The notes beneath the pieces were generated by a model. The model was not told the origin of the DNA. It saw only the letters and a list, made by a program, of their open reading frames with translations, and did no database searches. A stretch of DNA of 54,341 bases from an uncultured Bacteroidia bacterium (GTDB lineage: Bacteria > Bacteroidota > Bacteroidia > Bacteroidales > UBA932). The DNA lies in assembly GCA_902778855.1 (NCBI GenBank), contig CACYZM010000013.1, forward strand, positions 1 through 54,341. Direction: 5' to 3'. Both the position numbers and the translations under genes were made by a program. Positions 8,840-15,995 of the stretch are shown one piece after another (positions within the stretch are counted from its first letter, which is position 1; each line of letters starts with the position of its first letter).

Positions 8840-9775
8840 ATGCGGAAGACCTTTCACATCTCCCTTTCCTCGCACAACGAGGTAATGTTCCGGGATGAAG
8901 CCGACCTGACCCGCGGCTTCAACTGCTTGGCCCTGGCCATCTTGGAAACCGACTCCCGGCTGCTGGCCGACGGTTTTACCACTACGCATCTCCATCATCT
9001 GGCGCAATCCGATGCGCCCGATGAAGTGATGCGGCGCTACCGCTTGGCTTATACCCGCTATTTCAACGCCCGGCACAAACGGTCGGGAAGGATGGCCGAA
9101 AAATTCTGCTTCAAACTGCCGGTAGAAGGTTTCCATCATACGATGGCAGCTCTCAACTATGTGAACCGGCAGGGGCTCCATCACGGCCTTGCCCCAACAC
9201 CATTCGGATATCCATACTGCTCGGCCAATTCCTACTTTTCCAATCAGTTGGGGAAGGATCGAGATACTACGCTCCTGCCAGATTCTCAGCGCTATAAATA
9301 TCTGCCCCACGGCAACCCGGTTCCTTCCTCCTATCGGATGGATACTTCCGGACTCCTGCTCAGGGAAGACATTCTCGATGTCGCACTAGTCGAATCCTAC
9401 TACATCACGCCGCGGAACTATCTCTACCAGATGAACCGGCTCGGCGATGAAATGTTGCTGAAAGAACAGCGGGAAGAAGAATCTTCCTCCCCACTCATCA
9501 CGCTGGATCTCATCGAACAGGGAACGCCGGACTTTGACATCGGCCAACTCCTGCAAAATGAAAAGGGGAAGTTCGACCCCACGCTGATTTCCGATCTGGA
9601 ATTGTGTGCGCTGATCGATGAGACTTGCCTGCCGAAATACTGCAATGGCGTCACCATCTACGAGACATCCCTGAGCCAGCGCGAATTCCTGTATGACCTG
9701 ATCCGGCGAAACCTTTGGCGCGCCCGCCACAAAAGAACGTATGAAGCCCAACTGCGCCGCTGCCTCTGCCTGTAG
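8840..9775 (+). CDS. REP-associated tyrosine transposase-like protein (HUH, Y1), copy A
   Basis: 311 aa. HUH motif H50-L-H52 in TTTHLHHLAQ, and candidate catalytic Tyr107 in LNYVNRQGLHHGL, which resembles the YxHxNPxxAGL region of RAYT proteins. The 57-residue spacing fits single-tyrosine HUH enzymes. The C-terminal ~150 residues are conserved with copy B (43556-44491) but not recognised. The two proteins align without gaps over the full length and are roughly 60 percent identical by eye. The gene stands alone between inverted REP doublets. Such enzymes cut and join single-stranded REP DNA. Database entries may call this family hypothetical, so the RAYT call rests on motifs plus context. Confidence 0.75.
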   Translation: MRKTFHISLSSHNEVMFRDEADLTRGFNCLALAILETDSRLLADGFTTTHLHHLAQSDAPDEVMRRYRLAYTRYFNARHKRSGRMAEKFCFKLPVEGFHHTMAALNYVNRQGLHHGLAPTPFGYPYCSANSYFSNQLGKDRDTTLLPDSQRYKYLPHGNPVPSSYRMDTSGLLLREDILDVALVESYYITPRNYLYQMNRLGDEMLLKEQREEESSSPLITLDLIEQGTPDFDIGQLLQNEKGKFDPTLISDLELCALIDETCLPKYCNGVTIYETSLSQREFLYDLIRRNLWRARHKRTYEAQLRRCLCL

Positions 9776-9796
9776 TTGCCGGTCTGAATGGCTCCG

Positions 9797-9868
9797 TCGG
9801 GCAGACAGACAGACGGGCAGACGGACAGACGGGCGGCTACATAGACAGATGGGCAGGCACAGATAGAC
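9797..9868. repeat. GACA/GACG-rich simple-sequence tract
   Basis: Imperfect 4-nt periodic tract (GCAGACAGACAGACGG and similar) just after the RAYT A stop and before REP doublet A-right. No coding potential or CRISPR-like spacing. Together with 9888-10070 it fills most of the 398-bp gap between 9776 and 10173. Confidence 0.7.
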
Positions 9869-9887
9869 TTATTTGCGCTGCCCTACT

Positions 9888-10003
9888 GGACGCTCAGTCC
9901 ATGGATGCGCCGTCTCGTGGATCGAGCGTCCAAGATTGCCAGCATTTCGCCCTATTTCAGGACGCTCGATCCATGAGATGGATAAACGATGGACCGAGCG
10001 TCC
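9888..10003. repeat. REP doublet (REPIN-like) A-right
   Basis: Palindromes 9888-9931 and 9960-10003, each 44 bp, separated by 28 bp, identical geometry to A-left but as its reverse complement. The gap is also partly conserved in inverted form (GAAATAG). It forms the right terminal inverted repeat of RAYT unit A. Confidence 0.92.
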
Positions 10004-10030
10004 AACCTATCAGACCAAACTATTCCAGGT

Positions 10031-10070
10031 CAGGACGGGACAGGACGGGGCAGGACACGCCAGACAGGCG
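10031..10070. repeat. 10-bp tandem repeat, three to four units
   Basis: CAGGACGGGA, CAGGACGGGG, CAGGACACGC, then a decayed CAGACAGGCG follow in exact 10-bp register. The rest of 10071-10156 holds only degenerate CAGG/CCGGA motifs, including CCGGA-TTTG-TCCGG. Confidence 0.7.
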
Positions 10071-10156
10071 TCGACAGGCTGGTATCCAAGACAGGCATTG
10101 ACTGGTCGGGGCAGACCGGATTTGTCCGGACCGGATTAGTTTTATTTTTCTTTCTA

Positions 10157-10164
10157 TATCTTTG
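10157..10164 (+). promoter_or_regulatory. -7 box for the S51/ATP-grasp fusion gene
   Basis: TATCTTTG matches TAnnTTTG and ends 9 nt before the ATG at 10174, so the 5' leader would be only a few nt. Confidence 0.6.
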
Positions 10165-10173
10165 CGCCCTGTT

Positions 10174-12099
10174 ATGACACTCTTCCTGACAGGGAGTCCG
10201 ACGCGGTACGGCGAGGACTATTTTACGAATGACAACGGTTTCCGGGCGGAGGTCGTAGCGGCATTGCGGGCCGTTACCGGCGGGCGGCGGGCGCCGCGGG
10301 TGCTGCTGGTGAGTGCGGCGCCGGACGATCCCGGTTTTACGAAATCCGTGGAAGAAGGGATGGGGCTGTGCATCCACCGCTCCGACATCGCCACTTCCGC
10401 GATCGTGATGCTCGACCGGCACAATGCCGACCGGACGGCCGAACTGGTGCGGTGGGCCGACTGGGTCATTCTTTGCGGCGGGCACGTTCCGACCCAGAAC
10501 CGGTTCCTGCACGAAATCGGCCTGCGGGAGATCCTGAAGGATTACCGCGGGGTCGTCATGGGCTGCAGCGCCGGGTCGATGAACTGCGCCGGAACGGTCT
10601 ATGCCCATCCGGAACTTCCGGGAGAAGCCGTCGCCCCGCGCCACACCCGCTGGCTCCAGGGGCTGGGGCTGACCGACATCAACATCATTCCCCACTGGGA
10701 GCAGGTGCGGGAGGCCCGGGTCGACGGCCTGCGCCTGATCGAGGACCTGGCTTTTCCCGACAGCTGGCGCCATCCTTTCTATACGTTCCGCGACGGCGGC
10801 TTCATCAAGGTGAAGGACGGCCGCAGCGAACTCCGCGGCGAGGCCTGGGAGATTTCCCGGGGCCGGATGCGCCGCATCTGTGAAGAGAATCAATCCTATC
10901 CGTTTATGAACCTGGTATTCATTTCCCCCCACTTCCCGCAGACCTACTGGCAGTTCTGCGCCGGCGCCCGACGCAATGGCGTGAACGTGCTGGGCATTGC
11001 GGACACCAACTACGAGAATCTGTCCCCGGAGCTCCGCGCGCAGCTCACGGATTATTATAAGGTGAACGACCTGGAAAACTACGACGAGATGTACCGCGCC
11101 GTAGCGTGGTTCGCCCACAAGTATGGCATAATCGACTGGATCGAATCGAACAACGAATACTGGCTGGAGCAGGACGCCCGGCTGCGGACCGATTTCAACG
11201 TGACCACCGGCATCCACAGCGACCGCATCGCCGCCATCCGCAACAAGTCGGAGATGAAGAAGTACTACGCGCTGGGCGGCATCCCGACCGCGCGGCAAAT
11301 CAAGGGCTCCGCGGGCCGCGACGCCATCCGCGCCTTCGTGGCGAAGACCGGCTACCCGGTCATCGCCAAACCCGACAGCGGGATGGGCGCCTCCGGCACC
11401 TTCAAGCTCCAAAGCGATGCGGAGCTGGAGGCCTGGCTCGACGCGCATCCGAACTTCGGACAGTTCGTCATCGAAGAGTTCGTTACCGGCCTGCTCGTGA
11501 GCTACGACGGTATTTTCAATTCGAAGATGGAGCCCATCTTCGAGAACAATTCCGTGTTCCCCACGCCCGTGATGGACATCGTCCACGACAACCTCGACAC
11601 CTGTTACTGGATCAACAAGAAGGTGCCGGCGAAACTCGCCGCCATCGGCCGGCGCACCGTCAAGGCCTTCGGCACGCCGAGCCGCTTCGTCCACCTGGAA
11701 TTCTTCCAGCTGGACCGCGACCGCGAGGGCCTCGGCAAAAAAGGCGACTACGTGGGGCTGGAGGTAAATATGCGTCCTCCGGGCGGCTACACGCCCGATA
11801 TGATGAACTACGCCCATTCCACCGACGTCTTCCAGATCTGGGCCGATATGGTCGCCTTCGACGAACGCCGCAAACCGGAAGGCACGGCGTACTACTGCGC
11901 CTACGCCTCCCGTCGCGACGGCGTCGCCTACGTCCACGACCACCGGGAGATCCTGGAACGCTACGGCGCCCAGATCTGCTTCCAGGGGCGCGTCCCCGAC
12001 GCCCTCTCCGACGACCTGGGCAACCATTGTTTCCTGGCCCGCCTGAACGACAAGAAGGAGATCGAACCCTTCTTCCGTTTCGTCACGGAGCGGAAATAA
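10174..12099 (+). CDS. Fusion: S51 peptidase-like domain + ATP-grasp ligase domain
   Basis: 641 aa. Residues 1 to ~240 look like peptidase family S51 (dipeptidase E/cyanophycinase type, also called type 1 GATase-like). The nucleophile elbow is GCSAGS with Ser132, and a candidate His is in NIIPHWEQ. Residues 245-641 start MNLVFISPHFPQTYW and form a complete ATP-grasp protein of the carbamoyl-phosphate-synthase-like type: ESNNEYWLEQDARLRTDFNV, IAKPDSGMGASGTF (ATP loop) and GLEVNMRPPGGYTPD (metal-binding Glu/Asn). I recall close relatives of the second half as stand-alone proteins of about 390 aa in Bacteroidota. One open frame joins both with almost no linker. The start is ATG 10174; the TTG at 10162 lies in the -7 box. 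Joining a peptide hydrolase to a ligase suggests metabolism of a non-ribosomal peptide or amino-acid conjugate (inference). Confidence 0.82.
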   Translation: MTLFLTGSPTRYGEDYFTNDNGFRAEVVAALRAVTGGRRAPRVLLVSAAPDDPGFTKSVEEGMGLCIHRSDIATSAIVMLDRHNADRTAELVRWADWVILCGGHVPTQNRFLHEIGLREILKDYRGVVMGCSAGSMNCAGTVYAHPELPGEAVAPRHTRWLQGLGLTDINIIPHWEQVREARVDGLRLIEDLAFPDSWRHPFYTFRDGGFIKVKDGRSELRGEAWEISRGRMRRICEENQSYPFMNLVFISPHFPQTYWQFCAGARRNGVNVLGIADTNYENLSPELRAQLTDYYKVNDLENYDEMYRAVAWFAHKYGIIDWIESNNEYWLEQDARLRTDFNVTTGIHSDRIAAIRNKSEMKKYYALGGIPTARQIKGSAGRDAIRAFVAKTGYPVIAKPDSGMGASGTFKLQSDAELEAWLDAHPNFGQFVIEEFVTGLLVSYDGIFNSKMEPIFENNSVFPTPVMDIVHDNLDTCYWINKKVPAKLAAIGRRTVKAFGTPSRFVHLEFFQLDRDREGLGKKGDYVGLEVNMRPPGGYTPDMMNYAHSTDVFQIWADMVAFDERRKPEGTAYYCAYASRRDGVAYVHDHREILERYGAQICFQGRVPDALSDDLGNHCFLARLNDKKEIEPFFRFVTERK

Positions 12100-12125
12100 G
12101 GTCCGGAACTGAAAATGAAATGGTG

Positions 12126-12153
12126 GAGCGGCTTCGGCCGCTCTACTTTTTTT
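12126..12153 (+). terminator. Intrinsic terminator with UUCG tetraloop
   Basis: Stem GAGCGGC / GCCGCTC closed by TTCG, then TAC and seven T. It ends the fusion gene transcript and insulates it from the mraZ promoter just downstream. Confidence 0.9.
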
Positions 12154-12165
12154 ATGCCCATTGGG

Positions 12166-12200
12166 TGGAAAATTTTGGAAACATTTGTAAGAAAGTGGAA
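12166..12200 (+). promoter_or_regulatory. Putative MraZ operator: 10-bp direct repeats
   Basis: TGGAA occurs at 12166, 12176 and 12196, and a decayed TGTAA at 12186, in exact 10-bp steps. MraZ of E. coli and other bacteria binds several TGGGN repeats separated by 5 bp ahead of its own operon, so both register and location fit. The repeats overlap the -33 element, consistent with autorepression. Confidence 0.7.
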
Positions 12201-12217
12201 AATTATTTATACCTTTG
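12184..12217 (+). promoter_or_regulatory. Promoter of the dcw operon
   Basis: -33 TTTG at 12184-12187 and -7 TACCTTTG at 12210-12217, separated by 22 nt, about 33 nt ahead of the mraZ ATG. One of the few places in the window with both Bacteroidota elements. Confidence 0.75.
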
Positions 12218-12250
12218 TCCCCACACATCACTAAACGCATATAGAATTTG

Positions 12251-12697
12251 ATGGCGAAGTTTATCGGCTGCTACAAGGCAAAGTTGGATGACAAGGGGAG
12301 ACTGATCTTCCCGGCCGCCTTCAAATCCAGTATGGGCGAGGGCGCAAGCCTTCGCTTCGTAGTTAAAAAGTCTCTCTTCGCAGATTGCCTCGAGATGTAT
12401 ACCTTCGACGAGTGGGAAAAGGATTCCGAAGCGGTCAGAAGCCGTTTGAACCCCTTCAACCGGGAACACGACCGATTCTGGCGGGAATACATGAGAGGCA
12501 CTGCGGACGTAGAGCCCGACGGCAAGCTGGGACGCATGACCATTCCGAAAGCCCTCCTCGAGAAGGCCGGCATCGGAAAAGACGTCGTCTTTGCAGGCAG
12601 CAACCACTTGATCGAGATCTGGGACAAGGAGAAGTATGAAGCCAGGGAAATGAGCAGCGAAGATTTCGTCGCCCTGGCCGAAAAGATCCTCGGTTAG
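12251..12697 (+). CDS. mraZ: Transcriptional regulator MraZ
   Basis: 148 aa. First gene of the division and cell-wall cluster. Two SpoVT-AbrB-like halves are visible: FIGCYKAKLDDKGRLIFPAAFK near the N-terminus and PDGKLGRMTIPKALLEKAGI in the middle, each with the characteristic DxKGRxxxP-type pattern. MraZ forms a ring and represses its own operon through repeats upstream of the gene; matching repeats are present at 12166-12200. ATG 12251 is used; a TTG one codon earlier is in frame but less likely. Confidence 0.95.
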   Translation: MAKFIGCYKAKLDDKGRLIFPAAFKSSMGEGASLRFVVKKSLFADCLEMYTFDEWEKDSEAVRSRLNPFNREHDRFWREYMRGTADVEPDGKLGRMTIPKALLEKAGIGKDVVFAGSNHLIEIWDKEKYEAREMSSEDFVALAEKILG

Positions 12698-12712
12698 CGG
12701 GAGGAACCTGCC

Positions 12713-13582
12713 ATGTCTGCCTACCACACGCCTGTCTTGCTCCAAGAGAGCATCGCAGCGCTCGCGATCCGCGAAGACGGCGTCTACGTGGATGCGACTT
12801 TCGGAGGAGGCGGCCACAGCCGCGCGATCCTCGACCGACTGGGCCCGAAAGGCCGGCTGCTTGCTTTCGACAAAGACGAAGACGCGCTCCGGGAAGCGCC
12901 CGACGACGGGAGACTGACGCTTGTGCACGCGGATTTCCGCTTCGTGCACAATTTTGCGAAATACCACGGATACCCGGCCGTGGACGGAATTCTGGCGGAC
13001 CTGGGCGTTTCCTCCCACCAGTTCGACACCGAGGAAAGGGGTTTCTCCTTCCGGTTCGACAAGGCCCCGCTGGACATGCGGATGAATAAGCGCGCGCAGC
13101 GAAGCGCGGTTGACATAGTAAATAGTTATAGTGAGGAAGATCTGGAACGGATCTTCCGTCTTTACGGCGAGGTGGAAGGCAGTGGGAAGGTAGCGGCACT
13201 GATCGTAGCAGGACGTGCCCAGGCGCCGTTGAAGACCACGGAAGATTTAGGCAGGGCACTTCAACCTGTTCTGCCTAAATTCCAAGAGCATAAGTATTTG
13301 GCGAAAATATACCAGGCGTTGAGGATTGAAGTCAATGGCGAGATGACTTCTTTGGAGGGGTTTATGAAAGGGGCCGTCCGTTCACTCGGGCAAGGTGGCA
13401 GGCTGGCCGTGATTACATACCATTCTTTGGAGGACCGAATCGTCAAGAACGCAATCAGGACCGCCTGTCAGGAAGGGCTGCTGGAGCGTGTGACCAAGAA
13501 ACCCATTCTTCCCGCAGAGGAAGAAATTTCTTTGAACACGCGCGCGCGCAGCGCGAAACTGAGAGTTGCCGAACGATTGTAA
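12713..13582 (+). CDS. rsmH: 16S rRNA (cytosine(1402)-N4)-methyltransferase
   Basis: 289 aa. Methylates N4 of C1402 in 16S rRNA using S-adenosylmethionine. SAM motif I is DATFGGGGHS (28-37). DLGVSSHQFD and the C-terminal YHSLEDRIVKN are family signatures. A good Shine-Dalgarno-like GGGAGGA lies 8 nt before the ATG, unusual for this genome. The gene starts 15 nt after mraZ, the standard dcw order. Confidence 0.96.
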   Translation: MSAYHTPVLLQESIAALAIREDGVYVDATFGGGGHSRAILDRLGPKGRLLAFDKDEDALREAPDDGRLTLVHADFRFVHNFAKYHGYPAVDGILADLGVSSHQFDTEERGFSFRFDKAPLDMRMNKRAQRSAVDIVNSYSEEDLERIFRLYGEVEGSGKVAALIVAGRAQAPLKTTEDLGRALQPVLPKFQEHKYLAKIYQALRIEVNGEMTSLEGFMKGAVRSLGQGGRLAVITYHSLEDRIVKNAIRTACQEGLLERVTKKPILPAEEEISLNTRARSAKLRVAERL

Positions 13583-13589
13583 GACGGGC

Positions 13590-13937
13590 ATGGCCGACAA
13601 GAAAAAAAGCAAATACATCCTGGACAAGCTGGTCAGCTACCTGAGCGGGGACAAGCTGATCGAATGGGGGGTGGACCGCCAGTTGGGGTTCATCTTCTAC
13701 ATTTTTGTCATCGTTTGCGTGACCATCGCCTGGAGCCTGCTGGTGGAGCAGAGCCTGGTCAAGGTCCAGCGGAACGAACGCGAGCTGCAGGAGCTGCAGA
13801 TCAGCTATCAGCAGCATACCCTCGACCTGGTGGGCATGAACAACCGCACCCGGATCGACGCCATGCTCCGGCAGAACGGCTCTGCGCTCCACGCGCCCGC
13901 CGAACCGCCCAAACGGATTGTCCTCACCCAAAAATAG
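13590..13937 (+). CDS. ftsL: FtsL-like cell division protein
   Basis: 115 aa. Cytoplasmic N-terminus of about 35 residues, one membrane helix (FIFYIFVIVCVTIAWSLLV), then a periplasmic coiled-coil stretch (KVQRNERELQELQISYQQH). This topology and the place between rsmH and ftsI identify the Bacteroidota FtsL equivalent, which scaffolds FtsQ and FtsI at the division site. Sequence conservation of FtsL is poor, so context carries the call. ATG 13590 is used; it follows the rsmH stop by 7 nt. Confidence 0.85.
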   Translation: MADKKKSKYILDKLVSYLSGDKLIEWGVDRQLGFIFYIFVIVCVTIAWSLLVEQSLVKVQRNERELQELQISYQQHTLDLVGMNNRTRIDAMLRQNGSALHAPAEPPKRIVLTQK

Positions 13938-13943
13938 TCCGGC

Positions 13944-15995
13944 ATGCAGGTCAATATCAAACGAGTCGGCGTCTTCTACATCCTGTTCGTGGTGCTTGCC
14001 CTGGCCGCGATCGGGCAGATCATCAACCTGCAGTTCATCCACAAGCCCGGCCGGAGCTACACCAAGAAAACCGAACGGCAGGACGTCCTCCCCTGCACCC
14101 GCGGCAGCATCCTCTCCGATGACGGCCGCTACCTCGCCTTCTCCATTCCCGAGTACCGCATGGGCATGGACTGCGTGCAGGCCGACTCCGCCGTATTCGC
14201 CAGCGGCATCGACTCGCTGGCCGTCTGCCTGGCCAATTTCTACAAGGACAAGAAGGCCGCGCAATACAAGAAAGAGATCGTGGACCGGCGAAAGGAAGGC
14301 CTCAACGGCGGCCGCCGCTACCTGTACCTCAACCGGAAGCTGCTCACCTACCAGGAGATGAAGGAAGTCTCGTCGTTCCCCATTCTCCGCGAAGGGCGCG
14401 CCCGGGGCGGCCGCTCCGAAGAGAAGGTCGACCACCGCACCTACCCGTACGGCCGGCTCGGCTTCCGCACGCTCGGCTACATCAAGGACCAGCACGAAAT
14501 CCCCACCATCGGCATCGAAGGCAGCTGCGACTCGATCCTGCGGGGCGTCGACGGCGTGCAGCCGATGCGTCTGACCGAAGGCCGCAACTGGATCGTCGAC
14601 ACCGACAAGCCGACGGTCGAGCCCGTCGACGGCATGGACGTGCAGCTGACGCTCGACATCGATCTTCAGGACATCGCCCAGAACGCCCTGATCCACGTGC
14701 TGAGCAAGACCAACGAAGTGCACGCCGGCACCGTCGTGGTGATGGAGGTAGCCACCGGCGAAGTCAAAGCCATGGTCAATCTCGAGAAGGACGGCAAGGG
14801 TGGCTTCGACGAAACCTACAACTACGCCATCGGCCGCAAGGGCGAACCGGGCTCCGTGTTCAAGTGCGCCACGCTGACCACCCTGCTCGAGGACGGCAAG
14901 CTGACGCTCGACACCGAGATCCCCGCCACCGTGACCTGGCACTACGGCGGCGGCGCTCCCTTCACCGACCACTACCTCGACCGCTATACGACCATCAGCG
15001 TGAAACGTGGCTTCGAAATCTCCTCGAACAACGTGTTCCGCATCCTGGCCGCCAAATACTACGGCAACAATCCCCAGGAATTCCTCGACAAGCTGACCAA
15101 CGAGCGCCGCATTACGGCCGACTTCCCCTTCGAGCTCGGCGGCTTCGCTCACGCCGCGCTCAAGCGGGCCGACCTGAAAGAGGGCCGCAACGCCTGGAAC
15201 CCGAAAGACCTGCCCCAGATCGCCATGGGCTACACGGTCGAAATCACGCCGCTCCACACGCTCAACTACTACAACGCCATCGCCAACGGCGGCGTGATGA
15301 TGCGCCCGCACCTGGTGCGCAACTACCAGAAGGGCGGCCATATCGAACAGGAGTTCAAGCCCGAGAAGATGGGCACCGTCTGCAGTCCGGAAACGGCGCA
15401 GGAAGTGTGGAAGGCCATGCGCGGCGTCGTGGAATCGGAAGGCGGCACGGGCTACCGCGTGTTCAAGGGCTGCCCCGTCCCCGTGGCCGGCAAGACGGGA
15501 ACCGCCCGTATCGTGTTCCCGGGATCGGGCCGCTACGAAGACAAGGCCGGCCACAAGATGCACCAGGCCACCTTCGTGGGCTTCTTCCCCTCCGACGCGC
15601 CGAAGTATTCGATGATCGTGGTGGTCTATTCCGAGCCGACCTACAACAACTTCTACGGCGCCACCTGGAGCGGTCCGGTGTTCCGCGAAGTCGTTGAACA
15701 GATCTACGCTTCGGCCATCGACTGGCAGGAGCCGCTCGCCCGCGTGGGCTCCCTCCCCCAGCCCGATGACATCCGCCGGATGCAGGGAACGGATGATTTG
15801 AAGAACGGCCGCGTGCCCGACGTGACGGGCATGGGCCTTCGCGAGGCGCTGAACCTGCTCGAGAAACAGGGATGGACGGTCAGTTTCGAAGGCCACGGCA
15901 TCGTGGCCGGACAGCGCCCCGCCGCGGGCGACTCCATCCGCGAAAAACAGATAACCCTTACGCTCAAAGAAAAATATATCCATGAAACTAAATAA
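13944..15995 (+). CDS. ftsI: Division transpeptidase (FtsI/PBP2-3 class B) with PASTA domain
   Basis: 683 aa. N-terminal membrane anchor (8-28), class B dimerisation domain, then transpeptidase with Ser304 in SVFK, SSN at 360-362 and KTG at 517-519. A single C-terminal PASTA domain starts near VPDVTGMGLREALNLL. It cross-links septal peptidoglycan with FtsW. The PASTA tail is common in Bacteroidota FtsI. It begins 6 nt after ftsL and overlaps murE by 14 nt. Confidence 0.95.
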   Translation: MQVNIKRVGVFYILFVVLALAAIGQIINLQFIHKPGRSYTKKTERQDVLPCTRGSILSDDGRYLAFSIPEYRMGMDCVQADSAVFASGIDSLAVCLANFYKDKKAAQYKKEIVDRRKEGLNGGRRYLYLNRKLLTYQEMKEVSSFPILREGRARGGRSEEKVDHRTYPYGRLGFRTLGYIKDQHEIPTIGIEGSCDSILRGVDGVQPMRLTEGRNWIVDTDKPTVEPVDGMDVQLTLDIDLQDIAQNALIHVLSKTNEVHAGTVVVMEVATGEVKAMVNLEKDGKGGFDETYNYAIGRKGEPGSVFKCATLTTLLEDGKLTLDTEIPATVTWHYGGGAPFTDHYLDRYTTISVKRGFEISSNNVFRILAAKYYGNNPQEFLDKLTNERRITADFPFELGGFAHAALKRADLKEGRNAWNPKDLPQIAMGYTVEITPLHTLNYYNAIANGGVMMRPHLVRNYQKGGHIEQEFKPEKMGTVCSPETAQEVWKAMRGVVESEGGTGYRVFKGCPVPVAGKTGTARIVFPGSGRYEDKAGHKMHQATFVGFFPSDAPKYSMIVVVYSEPTYNNFYGATWSGPVFREVVEQIYASAIDWQEPLARVGSLPQPDDIRRMQGTDDLKNGRVPDVTGMGLREALNLLEKQGWTVSFEGHGIVAGQRPAAGDSIREKQITLTLKEKYIHETK

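Larger units (their letters stand above)
8573..10003 (+). mobile_element. RAYT unit A (transposase gene between inverted REP doublets)
   Basis: 1431-bp unit: 116-bp REP doublet, promoter, 5' leader, a 311-aa HUH transposase-like gene, a short GACA-rich tract, and an inverted 116-bp REP doublet. No obvious direct target duplication is visible at the outer edges. The architecture matches REP-associated tyrosine transposases with their cognate REPs as known from Pseudomonas and Escherichia. Whether the whole unit moves or only the REPs disperse is not shown by the sequence. Confidence 0.8.

Noticed and set aside
8840-9775. Ordinary IS200/IS605 insertion sequence
   Set aside because: The protein is twice the size of IS200 TnpA, no tnpB is present, and the ends are long palindromic doublets in inverted orientation rather than the single subterminal hairpins of IS200/IS605.
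9797-10003. CRISPR-like alternation of repeats
   Set aside because: The palindromes are 44 bp with internal loops that vary, come only in pairs, and alternate in orientation; there are no equal unique spacers and no cas genes.
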